A stretch of 64,000 nt of DNA from Vallicoccus soli (GCF_003594885.1 NZ_QZEZ01000009.1:1-64000); one strand, 5' to 3'; numbered from the stretch's first letter, positions 23,767 to 34,753 are shown. The notes: generated by a model from the sequence alone, not told the origin. Program-made: numbers and translations.

Positions 23767-25668
23767 TCAGCCGCGGGGCGCGAAGGAACCCGCCATGTCG
23801 TCGAAGACGGGCTCGCTCGCGGCCCACTCCTCCGGCGGCGCCGCCGCGTACAGCGCGTACGCCCTGTCGTCCGCCACGAGGTTCCGGTTCCGGACCCGCA
23901 GCGGCCCGCCGTCCGCCTCGTACGTGAACTCCCAGTCGGCGAGGTCGAACTCCGGGTGGTCGACCCGCTGGATGCCGAGGAGCTGGTAGCCCGGGAGGCG
24001 CTGCGACACCGTCGCCTCCTGGCGCTCCCAGTCCTCGAGGGGGTCGCCGACCGGCGCGCCGCCGCCCTCCACGAAGAAGAACCGCCGCGAGGCGGGGTCG
24101 GAGAACGTCGTGCGGCCCCCGTCGGTGCTCGCGGACCAGCCCTCGGGCACCGCCACCCGGAACCCGTCGTCCTCGTGGACCTCGAAATCCTCCGGGACCC
24201 CGCTCGCCGCCCCGTCCGGGCCGCCGCCCTCGCCCGTCGCGCCGTCCTCGTCGCCAGCGCCCTCCTGCGCGGCACCGCCCTCGTCCGCGGTGCCGCCGGT
24301 CCCCTGCCCGGCGCCGTCGTCCGCGGTGCCGCTCCCGCCGCTGCCTCCCCCCTCGCCGGTGGTCCCGTCGTCCGCGCCGCCGCCCGCCCCGCCGCCCGCC
24401 CCGCCGCCCGTGCCGCCGGGTGCGGCCCCGGAGGGCTCGGACGGCTCGGAGGGCCCGGAGGGCGCCGACGGTGACGGCGAGCCGGTGGCCGGCGGGGCGG
24501 GCGACGCCGTGGTCCCGGGGTCGTCCTCGTCGAGGACGAGCGCCACGGCCCCGGCCGCCGCGACGGCGGCGAGCCCGCCCGCGGCGAGCGCCCGGCGCAG
24601 GCGGCGCCCCCCGCGGCGCGCGCCGAGCGACCCCCCGCCGCGAGCGGCGCGGTCGCCGTCGTGCCCGCCGGCCGCGACGGGCAGGGGCACGGGTAGGGGC
24701 AGGGCCTGCGTACGGGCCGCGCCCTCGTCCTCCTCCAGCCGCGGGCCCGGCGCCGAGCCCGGCGACGGGGCCGCGGCGGCGACCGCCGGTGCGGCCGGGG
24801 CGGGCGGGGGGCCGGCGGCCACCTCGCGGAGCATGGCGCCGGCGGTGGCCGCGTCCAGCCGCTCGGCGGGGTCCTTCTGCAGCAGCCCGTCGACCACCGC
24901 GCCGAGCGAGCCGGCGAGCGCCCGGTCCGGGGGCGGGTCCTCGAGCACGGCGACGAGCGTGGCCATGGGGGTGTCGCGCTCGAACGGCGAGCGGCCGACC
25001 ACCGCGGCGGCCAGCGTCACGCCGAGGGACCAGAGGTCGGCCGCGGCGGTGGGGACCTGCCCGCGGGCGCGCTCGGGGGCGACGTACCCCGGCGACCCGA
25101 CGATCGTCCCCGTCGTCGTCAGGGAGGGGTCGCCCTCGAGCGAGGCGATCCCGAAGTCCGTGAGCACCGCGCCGCCGACGGCGTCGAAGAGCACGTTGGC
25201 CGGCTTCACGTCGCGGTGCAGGACGCCCGCCGCGTGCGCGGCGACGAGGGCGTCGAGCACGCGCAGGCCGGTGCGGGCCGCGTCCTGCGGCGCCAGCGGC
25301 CCCTCCTCGCGCAGGACGTCGGCCAGGGACCGCGGCCGCAGCAGCTCCATGACGATCCACGGCCGGCCGTCCTCCTCGACCACGTCGAACACGGTGACCG
25401 CCGCGGTGCTGCGGATCCGCGCGGCCGCCCGGGCCTCGCGCAGCGTCCGCACCCGCAGCTGCTCGGCCTGCTCCGGCGTCAGGCCCGGCGGCGGGGTGAC
25501 CTCCTTGACGGCGACGCCGCGGCCGAGCACCTCGTCGCGCGCGGACCAGACGACGCCCATCCCGCCCCGGCCCAGCGGCTGCAGGAGCCGGTAGCGGCCG
25601 ACGACCAGCCGCCCGTCGCCGCGCGGTCCGGGGTCCGGGGTCGGGTCCTGCGTCGTCGGGGGTGCCAT
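23767..25668 (-). CDS. PknB-type serine/threonine protein kinase with extracellular domain
   Basis: A 633-residue Hanks-type kinase. Catalytic domain (about 24-275): glycine loop LGRGGMGVVW, Lys in VAVKEV, catalytic HRDVKPANVLFD, DFGIASLEGD and GSPGYVAPERARG. A proline/alanine-rich juxtamembrane part leads to one membrane helix (LAAGGLAAVAAAGAVALVL, about 365). Outside lies a long Ser/Gly/Asp low-complexity linker, then a globular C-terminal about 150 residues (EDDGFRVAVPEGW, WERQEATVSQRLPGYQLLGI) lacking PASTA repeats. The ATG is 6 nt after TAGGGA, so it may be leaderless. Targets and ligand are unknown. Confidence 0.9.
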   Translation of the reverse strand: MAPPTTQDPTPDPGPRGDGRLVVGRYRLLQPLGRGGMGVVWSARDEVLGRGVAVKEVTPPPGLTPEQAEQLRVRTLREARAAARIRSTAAVTVFDVVEEDGRPWIVMELLRPRSLADVLREEGPLAPQDAARTGLRVLDALVAAHAAGVLHRDVKPANVLFDAVGGAVLTDFGIASLEGDPSLTTTGTIVGSPGYVAPERARGQVPTAAADLWSLGVTLAAAVVGRSPFERDTPMATLVAVLEDPPPDRALAGSLGAVVDGLLQKDPAERLDAATAGAMLREVAAGPPPAPAAPAVAAAAPSPGSAPGPRLEEDEGAARTQALPLPVPLPVAAGGHDGDRAARGGGSLGARRGGRRLRRALAAGGLAAVAAAGAVALVLDEDDPGTTASPAPPATGSPSPSAPSGPSEPSEPSGAAPGGTGGGAGGGAGGGADDGTTGEGGGSGGSGTADDGAGQGTGGTADEGGAAQEGAGDEDGATGEGGGPDGAASGVPEDFEVHEDDGFRVAVPEGWSASTDGGRTTFSDPASRRFFFVEGGGAPVGDPLEDWERQEATVSQRLPGYQLLGIQRVDHPEFDLADWEFTYEADGGPLRVRNRNLVADDRAYALYAAAPPEEWAASEPVFDDMAGSFAPRG

Positions 25669-25709
25669 CCGCCGTCCCTACCCCGGGGGGCGCGGGGCGC
25701 ACCCGCCGC

Positions 25710-26948
25710 TCAGGCGCCGAGCGCGTCGCGCATCGGGACGAGCTTGGCCTGCGACTCGGCGAGCTCGGCCTCGGGGTCGGAGCCCGCGACGATGCCGCAG
25801 CCGGCGTAGAGGGTGAGCCGGCGGGGGTCGTCGGGGTCGAGCGCCGCGCTGCGCAGGGCGATGCCCCACTCGCCGGCGCCGGTGGCGTCGACCCAGCCGA
25901 CCGGACCGGCGTACCGGCCGCGGTCCAGGCCCTCGAGGCGGTCGATCGCGGCGAGGGCGAGGTCGCGGGGGGTGCCGCACACGGCCGCCGTCGGGTGCAG
26001 GGCGGCGGCGAGCTCCAGCGAGGAGGAGCGGTCCGCGGCGACGGCGGCGACGTCGGTCGCGAGGTGCATGACGTTCGGCAGGTGCAGGACGAACGGCGTC
26101 TCGGGCACGTTCATGCCGGTGCAGTGCGGGGCGAGGGCGTCGGCGACCGAGCGGACCGCGTACTCGTGCTCCTCGAGGTCCTTGCTGCTGCGGGCCAGCG
26201 ACGCGGCCAGCACGAGGTCGCGGTCGTCGTCCCCCGTGCGCCGGATGGTGCCCGCGAGCACCCGCGAGGTCACGAGGCCGCGCTCGAGGCGCACCAGCAG
26301 CTCGGGCGTCGCGCCCACGAGGCCGTCGACGGCGAACGTCCAGCACGCGGGGTAGCGGGTGGCCAGCCGGCCGAGGAGCCACCGCGGGTCGACCGGCTGC
26401 TCGGCGACGGCCAGCAGGTCGCGGGCCAGCACCACCTTCTCCAGCGGGCTCGCGGCGATGAGCCGGACCGCCTCGGCGACCGCCTCCTCGTAGCGCACGG
26501 GGGACACCGCCCCCTCGCCGTAGACCACCCCGACGGGCGCCGCCACCGGCTCGGGCACCGCGTCGGCCTCGGGCGCGTCACCCACCGTGGTGAGCCAGGC
26601 GCGCCCGCCGCGCCGGCCCAGCACCACGCGGGGCAGGACGAGCACCGAGCGGGTGCCGTCGTCGTCGCCGAACGCGAAGGAGCCCAGCGCGACGGCGCCG
26701 GTCCCCGGCAGCCCGACCGGGTCGTCGACGAGGATCGTGGCGCACACCTCCCGCCACCACCGGGCCGCCTCGGCGAACCGGTCCGGCCCGCTCACCTCGA
26801 GCCGCGCGGCCTCGCCCCACGCCACGAGGCCGTCGCCCCGGCGCACCCAGGCCAGCCCGCCCGCGCCCGGCAGCCGCCCCACGAGCGGGCCGGGGTCCGG
26901 CACGGCCCGGGTGCGCACGAGGGTGGCGGTCAGGGGCAGGGTGCTCAC
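25710..26948 (-). CDS. menF: Isochorismate synthase
   Basis: Chorismate-binding enzyme of 412 residues that makes isochorismate, the first menaquinone-specific step. Conserved stretches: SPLEKVVLARD (catalytic Lys), GATPELLVRLERG, VLAGTIRRTGDDDRD, SSKDLEEHEYAV, LHPTAAVCGTPRD, YAGPVGWVDATGAGEW and LYAGCGIVAGSDPEAELAES (metal-binding Glu). EntC/DhbC-type paralogues for siderophores look alike; the nearby menG and men genes favour MenF. The GTG at 26948 is 8 nt from the end of TACGCT (7-nt spacer), hence probably leaderless. Confidence 0.9.
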   Translation of the reverse strand: MSTLPLTATLVRTRAVPDPGPLVGRLPGAGGLAWVRRGDGLVAWGEAARLEVSGPDRFAEAARWWREVCATILVDDPVGLPGTGAVALGSFAFGDDDGTRSVLVLPRVVLGRRGGRAWLTTVGDAPEADAVPEPVAAPVGVVYGEGAVSPVRYEEAVAEAVRLIAASPLEKVVLARDLLAVAEQPVDPRWLLGRLATRYPACWTFAVDGLVGATPELLVRLERGLVTSRVLAGTIRRTGDDDRDLVLAASLARSSKDLEEHEYAVRSVADALAPHCTGMNVPETPFVLHLPNVMHLATDVAAVAADRSSSLELAAALHPTAAVCGTPRDLALAAIDRLEGLDRGRYAGPVGWVDATGAGEWGIALRSAALDPDDPRRLTLYAGCGIVAGSDPEAELAESQAKLVPMRDALGA

Positions 26949-27033
26949 CCCAGGAAGCGTAGGTGGCCGGCGGGCGAGCGCACGCCGTACGCGGGGCGGC
27001 GCCCGGGTGGCGCGGGCGGTAGGGTCCGGGGCC

Positions 27034-27552
27034 GTGACGGACGGCACCGGAGCGCCGGGCGGCGCCTTCGACGACCTGCTCGCGGCGAACCAGGAGTACG
27101 CGGCGGGCTTCTCCCTGCAGGGCCTCGAGGCCCGCGCGGGGCGCGGCCTGGCGCTGCTGACCTGCATGGACTCGCGGATCGAGCCGCTGGCGATGCTCGG
27201 GCTGCGCCCCGGGGACGCCAAGATCCTGCGCAACGCGGGCGGGCGGGTGACCGACGACGTGCTGCGCACCCTCGCCCTCGGCGCGCACCTGCTGGGCGTC
27301 ACGCGCGTCCTCGTCGTGCCGCACACCCGCTGCCGCATGACCGGTCGCGAGGAGGACCTGCACGCGGCGCTGCGCGAGCGCTCGGGCATGGACACGCGCA
27401 GCCTCGAGCTGCGCACGACCGAGGACGTGCGGGAGGGGCTGCGCCGCGACCTGCAGCGCATCCGCTCCTGGCCCTACCTGCCGTCCGGGCTGCCCGTCGC
27501 CGGCGCGGTGTACGACGTCGACACCGGCCGGGTGGAGCCGCTCGAGGAGTAG
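27034..27552 (+). CDS. Beta-class carbonic anhydrase
   Basis: A 172-residue beta-carbonic anhydrase (CO2 hydration). Zinc ligands are visible as CMDSR (Cys and the Asp-Arg dyad, near residue 47) and HTRC (His and Cys, near residue 100); DAKILRNAGGRVTDDVLRTL is the family core. HTRC replaces the more usual HTDC/HTGC, which need not affect zinc. The GTG start lies after TAGGGT with an 8-nt spacer. It is divergent from menF and precedes menG by about 40 nt. Confidence 0.88.
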   Translation: MTDGTGAPGGAFDDLLAANQEYAAGFSLQGLEARAGRGLALLTCMDSRIEPLAMLGLRPGDAKILRNAGGRVTDDVLRTLALGAHLLGVTRVLVVPHTRCRMTGREEDLHAALRERSGMDTRSLELRTTEDVREGLRRDLQRIRSWPYLPSGLPVAGAVYDVDTGRVEPLEE

Positions 27553-27591
27553 GGCGCGGCGCGCCCGCCCGGGGCGCGCGAGGATGGCCCC

Positions 27592-28287
27592 ATGGCCCGC
27601 GCCCAGCTCGACAAGCAGCCGCACGAGGTCGCCGCGATGTTCGACGGCGTCGCCGAGCGGTACGACCTCACCAACGACGTCCTGTCCCTCGGGCAGGCGC
27701 GGCTGTGGCGGCGCGCCGTGCGCGAGGCGCTCGACGTCCGCCCGGGGGAGCGGGTCCTCGACCTGGCCGCGGGCACCGGCACCTCGAGCGAGCCGCTGCG
27801 GGCCGCCGGTGCCTTCGTCGTCCCGACCGACTTCTCCCTCGGCATGCTGCGCACCGGCAAGCGGCGCCAGCCGCACCTGCCGCTCGTGGCGGGCGACGCG
27901 CTGCGGCTGCCCTTCGCGGACGGTGCCTTCGACGCGGCGACCATCTCCTTCGGCCTGCGCAACGTCGCCGACGTCGACGCCGCCCTGCGCGAGCTGCTGC
28001 GCGTCGTGCGCCCCGGCGGGCGCCTCGTCGTCTGCGAGTTCAGCCACCCGACGTGGGCGCCCTTCCGCACCGTGTACGTGGAGTACCTCATGCGCGCCCT
28101 GCCGCGCGTGGCCCGTGCGGTCTCGAGCGAGCCCGACGCCTACGCGTACCTCGCCGAGTCGATCCGCGCCTGGCCGGACCAGGCGGGGCTCGCGCGCCGG
28201 CTCGCCGCGGCCGGCTGGGGGTCGGTGCGCTGGCGCGACCTCACCGGCGGGGTCGTGGCCCTGCACCACGGGGTCCGCGCGGGCTAG
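27592..28287 (+). CDS. menG: Demethylmenaquinone methyltransferase
   Basis: SAM-dependent MenG/UbiE methyltransferase of 231 residues, last step of menaquinone synthesis. N-terminal [22 protein letters not shown] is diagnostic; the SAM loop is [12 protein letters not shown] (near residue 58), followed by [17 protein letters not shown] and [15 protein letters not shown]. The ATG is preceded by GAGGAT with a 6-nt spacer, suggesting a leaderless message. Its stop TAG is also the first three bases of the -10 hexamer of the next gene. Confidence 0.95.
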   Translation: MARAQLDKQPHEVAAMFDGVAERYDLTNDVLSLGQARLWRRAVREALDVRPGERVLDLAAGTGTSSEPLRAAGAFVVPTDFSLGMLRTGKRRQPHLPLVAGDALRLPFADGAFDAATISFGLRNVADVDAALRELLRVVRPGGRLVVCEFSHPTWAPFRTVYVEYLMRALPRVARAVSSEPDAYAYLAESIRAWPDQAGLARRLAAAGWGSVRWRDLTGGVVALHHGVRAG

Positions 28288-28297
28288 GGTCCGCGGC

Positions 28298-28990
28298 GTG
28301 GCCCTCGCCCGCTGGAAGGACCTGTGCATCGACGTCGCCGACCCGGCGCGGGCCGCGGCGTTCTGGGCCCTCGCCCTCGGCCTGCGCGCGGAGCCGCGGG
28401 GCGACGACCTCACGAAGCTCGCGGGCGACCCGCCGGAGCGGGTGGTGTGGCTCAACCGGGTCCCCGAGCCCAAGACCGGGAAGTCGCGCGCGCACCTCGA
28501 CCTCGTCCTCGCGGCCGCGGAGGTCGACGCCCTGCTGGCCGCGGGCGGCGCCCGCGTGGCGGAGCACGGGGAGCGCGGCCTGCGCTGGGACGTGCTGGCC
28601 GACCCCGGGGGCGTCGAGCTGTGCGCCTTCGCACCGGTGCAGGACGCGGCGCCCGCGGTGCCCACCGCGCTCGTCGTCGACAGCCTCGACCCCGTGGCCG
28701 ACGCCGCCTGGTGGGCCGGCGTACTGGGCGCGCAGGTCGTCGAGGGCCCGGACGGGCGTCCGCGGTGGCTGTCCGCGGTGCCGGGGCTGCCGTGGGACGT
28801 CTGGAAGTTCGTGCCGGTCGACGACGCCCGGACCGGCAAGAACCGGGTGCACTGGGACGTCTGGTGCGACGACCTCGACGCCCTGCTGGAGCGCGGCGCC
28901 CGCGTGCTGCCGGGCTACCCGGGCGACGAGCACTGGCGCGTGCTGGCCGACCCGGCGGGCAACGAGTTCTGCGCGGCCGTCCCGCGCTGA
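28298..28990 (+). CDS. VOC (glyoxalase/bleomycin-resistance) superfamily protein, two domains
   Basis: A 230-residue protein with two tandem glyoxalase-like halves: WKDLCIDVADPARAAAFW at the start of the first and ALVVDSLDPVADAAWWAGVLG near residue 130 for the second, each ending in ADPGG/ADPAGNEFCA. Repeated H..D/E patterns (RAHLDL, NRVHWDVW) could bind a metal. Function cannot be inferred beyond the fold. The GTG is 7 nt after TAGGGT (28285-28290), whose TAG is the menG stop codon. Confidence 0.82.
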   Translation: MALARWKDLCIDVADPARAAAFWALALGLRAEPRGDDLTKLAGDPPERVVWLNRVPEPKTGKSRAHLDLVLAAAEVDALLAAGGARVAEHGERGLRWDVLADPGGVELCAFAPVQDAAPAVPTALVVDSLDPVADAAWWAGVLGAQVVEGPDGRPRWLSAVPGLPWDVWKFVPVDDARTGKNRVHWDVWCDDLDALLERGARVLPGYPGDEHWRVLADPAGNEFCAAVPR

Positions 28991-29049
28991 GCGGTTGCCC
29001 CCGCGCCGCCGCGGGCAGCCTGCGGGCACGACGACGGAGGGAGCGCGCC

Positions 29050-29220
29050 GTGAGCGGCGAGGACAAGACGCAGAACAAGGTCGACGAGATCCAGGGCCGG
29101 GCCAAGCAGCAGGTCGGCTCCGTCACCGGCGACGAGGACCTGCAGCGCGAGGGCAAGGCCGACGAGAGCAAGGCGAACCTCAAGCAGGCCGGCGAGAAGC
29201 TCAAGGACGCCTTCAAGTAG
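29050..29220 (+). CDS. CsbD family stress-response protein
   Basis: A 56-residue highly charged helical protein beginning VSGEDKTQNKVDEIQGRAKQ, with the QVGSVTGDEDLQREGKADE signature of CsbD/YjbJ proteins. These small proteins accumulate under stress in many bacteria; their biochemical role is unknown. The GTG start has a strong GGAGGGAG site 7 nt upstream. A hairpin terminator follows at 29270. Confidence 0.9.
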   Translation: MSGEDKTQNKVDEIQGRAKQQVGSVTGDEDLQREGKADESKANLKQAGEKLKDAFK

Positions 29221-29269
29221 CCCCGGCGGGCCGGTTCCCGGGCGGGCCCGGACCGGCACGCACCGTCAC

Positions 29270-29299
29270 GACCCCGTCCTCCGCAGCGAGGGCGGGGTC
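29270..29299 (+). terminator. Terminator hairpin after csbD-like gene
   Basis: Stem of 11 pairs (29270-29280 with 29289-29299, one G-U) around an 8-nt loop. It separates the CsbD gene from the promoter of the reductase-nuo operon. Confidence 0.6.
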
Positions 29300-29348
29300 G
29301 TCGGCGTGCCGGGGGACGGGTGCGGGCGACGTCGTGCCGCGGCAGGCA

Positions 29349-29386
29349 TAGGATGCGGTGGACGGACTTCGTGAAACGCATCACAA
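29349..29386 (+). promoter_or_regulatory. Promoter with Rex-like operator ahead of the reductase-nuo operon
   Basis: TAGGAT at 29349-29354 is a good -10; transcription would begin near 29361. Just downstream, TCGTGAA-ACGC-ATCACAA (29369-29386) matches the Rex operator arrangement (TTGTGAA, 4 nt, TTCACAA) with one mismatch per half. Rex, a NADH/NAD-sensing repressor, controls nuo in streptomycetes, which fits the genes that follow. The operator would lie at about +9 to +26, where binding blocks transcription. Confidence 0.55.
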
Positions 29387-29403
29387 GCGGGAGGAGGTGC
29401 GCC

Positions 29404-30690
29404 ATGGCCCAGGACGGCCGGGTGTCCGAGGCCGACGTCGTCGTCGTCGGTGCGGGCCCCGCGGGCTCGACGACCGCCGCGCACCTCGCGCGCAGCGGCG
29501 CCGACGTCGTGCTGCTCGAGAAGTCGCGCTTCCCCCGCGAGAAGGTCTGCGGCGACGGCCTGACGCCCCGCGCGGTGCGCGAGCTCGTCGCCCTGGGCGT
29601 CGACACCAGCCCCGGGGCGGGCTGGCTGCGCAACCGCGGGCTGCGCATCCTCGGCGGCGGCATGCGCCTGCACCTGGAGTGGCCCGAGTCGCCGAGCTTC
29701 CCGTCGTACGGTCTGGTGCGCCCGCGGGCGGACCTCGACGAGACCCTCGCCCGCACCGCGGTCGAGGCGGGCGCCCGCCTGCACGAGGGCACCTCGGTGA
29801 CCGGACCGCTGATCGGGCGCTCCGGACGGGTGGTCGGCGTCGCGGCGCGCGGCGAGGACGGCGAGCCGCTGGAGTTCCGCGCGCCGGTGGTCGTCGCCGC
29901 CGACGGCGGCAGCTCGCGGCTCTCCCTCGCCCTCGGCCTGCACAAGCGCGACGACCGCCCCATGGGCGTGGCCGTGCGCACCTACTACCGCAGCCCGCGG
30001 CACGACGACGACTGGCTCGAGTCCTGGCTCGAGCTGTGGGACCGCTCCGGCGGCGACGGCTCGCAGGACGCGCTGCTGCCCGGCTACGGCTGGGTCTTCG
30101 GCATGGGCGACGGCACCTCCAACGTCGGCCTCGGCATCCTCAACACGAGCAGCGCGTTCGGCCGCACGGACTACCGCCAGCTCCTGCGCACCTGGCTCGA
30201 CGCGACCCCGGAGGAGTGGGGCTTCCGCGAGGAGAACCGCACCGCCCCCGTGCGCGGCGCCGCCCTGCCGATGGGCTTCAACCGCACCCCGCACTACACC
30301 CGGGGGGTCGTCCTCGTCGGCGACTCCGGCGGCATGGTCAACCCGTTCAACGGCGAGGGCATCGCGTACGCCATGGAGTCGGGGCGGCTCGCCGCCGACG
30401 CCGTGGTGCAAGCGCTGTCCCGCACGAGCGACGCCGGTCGGGAGCAAGCGCTTGCTGCGTACCCGCGGGCGGTCCGCGCCGCCTGGGGCGGCTACTACAC
30501 GCTGGGCCGGGTGTTCGTGAAGGCGATCGGGCACCCCGAGGTCATGCGCCTGGCCACCCGGCACGGGCTGCCGCACCCGGTCCTCATGCGCTTCACGCTC
30601 AAGCTGCTCGCCAACCTGCACGAGCCGCACGGCGGCGACGCGATGGACCGGCTCATCGCCACCCTGACCCGGGTGGCGCCCGCCGCCTGA
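29404..30690 (+). CDS. menJ: Geranylgeranyl reductase family flavoprotein (probable menaquinone chain reductase)
   Basis: FAD-dependent reductase of 428 residues. FAD motif VVVVGAGPAGSTTAAHLARSG at the N-terminus, the KSRFPREKVCGDGLTPRAV signature (near residue 42), WVFGMGDGTSNVGLGI, and the GD motif GVVLVGDSGGMVNPFNGEGI (near residue 300). In mycobacteria MenJ saturates one isoprene unit of menaquinone; position directly before nuoA supports a quinone-related role, but chlorophyll/archaeal-lipid reductases are relatives. The ATG has GGAGGAGG 7 nt upstream. Symbol tentative. Confidence 0.82.
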   Translation: MAQDGRVSEADVVVVGAGPAGSTTAAHLARSGADVVLLEKSRFPREKVCGDGLTPRAVRELVALGVDTSPGAGWLRNRGLRILGGGMRLHLEWPESPSFPSYGLVRPRADLDETLARTAVEAGARLHEGTSVTGPLIGRSGRVVGVAARGEDGEPLEFRAPVVVAADGGSSRLSLALGLHKRDDRPMGVAVRTYYRSPRHDDDWLESWLELWDRSGGDGSQDALLPGYGWVFGMGDGTSNVGLGILNTSSAFGRTDYRQLLRTWLDATPEEWGFREENRTAPVRGAALPMGFNRTPHYTRGVVLVGDSGGMVNPFNGEGIAYAMESGRLAADAVVQALSRTSDAGREQALAAYPRAVRAAWGGYYTLGRVFVKAIGHPEVMRLATRHGLPHPVLMRFTLKLLANLHEPHGGDAMDRLIATLTRVAPAA

Positions 30691-30766
30691 CCCGCACCAC
30701 CCGCACGACCAGCACGACCCCCGACCGGGCGACGGAGCCCGGCGACGACCCCGAGGGAGGCCCGCG

Positions 30767-31123
30767 GTGGAGTACCTGCCGATCGTCGCGCTGGGCGCCA
30801 TCGCGCTCGGCTTCGCGGTGTTCTCCGTGGTGGCGGGGGCGCTGTCCGGGCCCGCGCGCTACAACCGGGCCAAGGTCGACGCGTACGAGTGCGGCATCGA
30901 GCCGACCCCGCAGCCCGTCGGCGGCGGCCGCTTCCCGGTGAAGTACTACCTCACCGCCATGACCTTCATCATCTTCGACATCGAGATCGTGTTCATGTAC
31001 CCGTGGGCGGTGCACTTCGACGCGCTCGGCCTGGCCGGGCTCGCCGCCATGGCCCTGTTCATCGCCCTGATCTGCGTCGCCTACGCGTACGAGTGGCGCC
31101 GCGGCGGCCTGGACTGGGACTAG
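30767..31123 (+). CDS. nuoA: NADH-quinone oxidoreductase subunit A
   Basis: Small membrane subunit (118 residues, three helices) of complex I. The loop YECGIEP and [22 protein letters not shown] carry the conserved Cys and acidic residues near the quinone pathway. GTG start with GAGGGAGG upstream. First of fourteen co-oriented nuo genes in the usual A-N order, 76 nt after the reductase gene. Confidence 0.96.
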   Translation: MEYLPIVALGAIALGFAVFSVVAGALSGPARYNRAKVDAYECGIEPTPQPVGGGRFPVKYYLTAMTFIIFDIEIVFMYPWAVHFDALGLAGLAAMALFIALICVAYAYEWRRGGLDWD

Positions 31124-31148
31124 CGGCGGTAGGGAGAGGGGACCCGTC

Positions 31149-31742
31149 ATGGGGCTCGAGGAGAAGCTGCCGAGCGGCTTCCTGCTCACCAGCGTGGAGC
31201 AGCTCGCCGGCTACATGCGCAAGGCGTCGCTGTGGCCGGCGACGTTCGGCCTGGCCTGCTGCGCCATCGAGATGATGACGACGGGCGGGCCGCGCTACGA
31301 CACCGCCCGCTTCGGCATGGAGGTGTTCCGCGCCTCGCCGCGCCAGGCCGACCTGATGATCGTCGCGGGGCGGGTGAGCCAGAAGATGGCACCGGTCCTG
31401 CGCCAGATCTACGACCAGATGGCCAACCCCAAGTGGGTGCTCGCCATGGGCGTCTGCGCCTCCAGCGGCGGCATGTTCAACAACTACGCCGTCGTGCAGG
31501 GCGTCGACCACGTCGTGCCGGTGGACATCTACCTGCCGGGCTGCCCGCCGCGCCCGGAGATGCTCCTCGACGCGATCCTCAAGCTCCACGTGGAGATCCA
31601 GGCCGCCCCGCTCGGCGTCAACCGCGAGCGGGCGGCGCGCCTGGCCGAGGAGGCGGCGCTCGCCGCGCTGCCGACCACGAGCGTGCGCGACCTGCCGCTG
31701 CCGACGGCCGCGCGCCCCGAGCTGCCCGGGCTGGTCCGGTGA
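31149..31742 (+). CDS. nuoB: NADH-quinone oxidoreductase subunit B
   Basis: Peripheral-arm subunit of 197 residues carrying the terminal [4Fe-4S] cluster N2. Ligands: the Cys pair in [17 protein letters not shown] and [12 protein letters not shown] start with GGAGAGG upstream. Its C-terminus extends about 30 residues beyond the core. The last bases overlap nuoC by 4 nt. Confidence 0.97.
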   Translation: MGLEEKLPSGFLLTSVEQLAGYMRKASLWPATFGLACCAIEMMTTGGPRYDTARFGMEVFRASPRQADLMIVAGRVSQKMAPVLRQIYDQMANPKWVLAMGVCASSGGMFNNYAVVQGVDHVVPVDIYLPGCPPRPEMLLDAILKLHVEIQAAPLGVNRERAARLAEEAALAALPTTSVRDLPLPTAARPELPGLVR

Positions 31743-32547
31743 GCGAGCGCCCCGTCACCCCCGACGCGGGGCGCGACGCCGTGGCCCCGCGCCCGACCGG
31801 CGGCGCGGCCGACCAGCGCGCCGCCGCGGGCGCCCCGGCGCAGACCCAGCAGCCGGAGGCGCCGCCGGCGCCGCTCGGGGAGCGGCCCGACCGCTCCCAG
31901 GGCGAGACGGTGCGCGTGCAGCGCGGCATGTTCGGCGCGGCGAGCGGCGGCGACACCAGCGGCTACGGCCGGCTCGTGCGGCGCGTGCAGCTGCCCGGGC
32001 AGGCCGAGCGGCCGTACGGGTCGTACTTCGACGAGGTCGCCGACGAGCTCGAGCACTGGCTGCCCGGCTTCGACGACGCCGTCGAGCGGGTCGTCGTCGA
32101 CCGCGGCGAGCTCACCCTCGTCGTGCGCCGCGAGCGCCTCGTCGACGTCATGCGGACCCTGCGGGACCAGCCGTCGCTGCGCTTCGAGCTGTGCCTGGGC
32201 GCGAGCGGCGTGCACTACCCCGAGGACGAGGGCCGCGAGCTGCACGTCGTGTGGCCGCTGCTGTCGATGACGCACAACCGCCGGGTGCGGGTCGAGACGA
32301 CCTGCCCCGACGCCGACCCGCACGTGCCCTCGGTGGTCGCGGTCTACCCGACCGACGACTGGCACGAGCGCGAGACGTGGGACATGTTCGGCGTCCAGTT
32401 CGACGGCCACCCCGCGCTGACCCGCATCCTCATGCCCGACGACTGGCCGGGCCACCCCCAGCGCAAGGACTACCCGCTGGGCGGCATCCCGGTGGAGTTC
32501 GAGGGCGCCGAGATCCCCCCGCCCGACACGAGGAGGGCGTACAGCTG

Positions 32548-32548
<1 letters not shown>
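31739..32548 (+). CDS. nuoC: NADH-quinone oxidoreductase subunit C
   Basis: 269 residues. The first about 60 are a Pro/Ala/Gln-rich extension not needed for the fold. Then come the 30-kDa subunit motifs: [33 protein letters not shown] and the signature [18 protein letters not shown] near residue 210. GTG start overlapping the nuoB stop. Confidence 0.95.
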
Positions 32549-33905
<1,357 letters not shown>

Positions 33906-33909
<4 letters not shown>

Positions 33910-34753
33910 GCGCACCCGTCGAGGGGGCCGCGTTCGAGCACCTGCGCGCCGACGCGCAGGAGGTCATCGCGCGCTACCCGCAGCCGCGCTCGGCGCTGCT
34001 GCCGCTGCTGCACCTCGTGCAGGCCGAGGAGGGCTTCGTCAGCGAGCGCGGGGTCGACTTCTGCGCCGAGCTGCTGGGGCTCACCGCGGCCGAGGTCCAG
34101 GCCGTCGCGACCTTCTACACGATGTACAAGCGCCGCCCCGTCGGGCGCCACCACGTCGGGGTGTGCACCAACACCCTGTGCGCGGTGCTCGGCGGCGACG
34201 AGATCCTCGCCCGGCTGCAGTCCCACCTCGGCGTCGGCAACGACGAGACGACCGAGGACGGCGCCATCACGCTCGAGCACATCGAGTGCAACGCGGCCTG
34301 CGACTACGCGCCGGTCGTCATGGTCGACTGGGAGTTCTTCGACGACCAGACGCCGCAGAGCGCGGTGGAGCTCGTGGACCGGCTGCGCTCCGGCGAGGAG
34401 GTCGTGCCCACCCGCGGCGCGCCCCTGCGCGGCTTCCGCGCCACCGAGCGGCTGCTCGCGGGCTTCTACGACGGCCGCGCCGACGAGGGCCCCTCGGCCG
34501 GGCACGCCTCGCTGGCGGGGGTGTCGATCCACCGGCAGCGCCAGGACGACGGCCGGGAGGACGGGGGCGCGATCGGGCGCAGCGAGCCCGCCGACGCCGG
34601 CCCCGGCCTGAGCACGGGGTACGGCCGCGACGGCGGCCCCAGCGCCGCCGACCCGACGGCGACCGCGGCCTCCGACCCGGCCAACCGCACGCCGCCGGCG
34701 CACGCCGACGACCCGAGCACGTCCCGCACCCGCGCCGAGGGGGGCGCCCCGTG

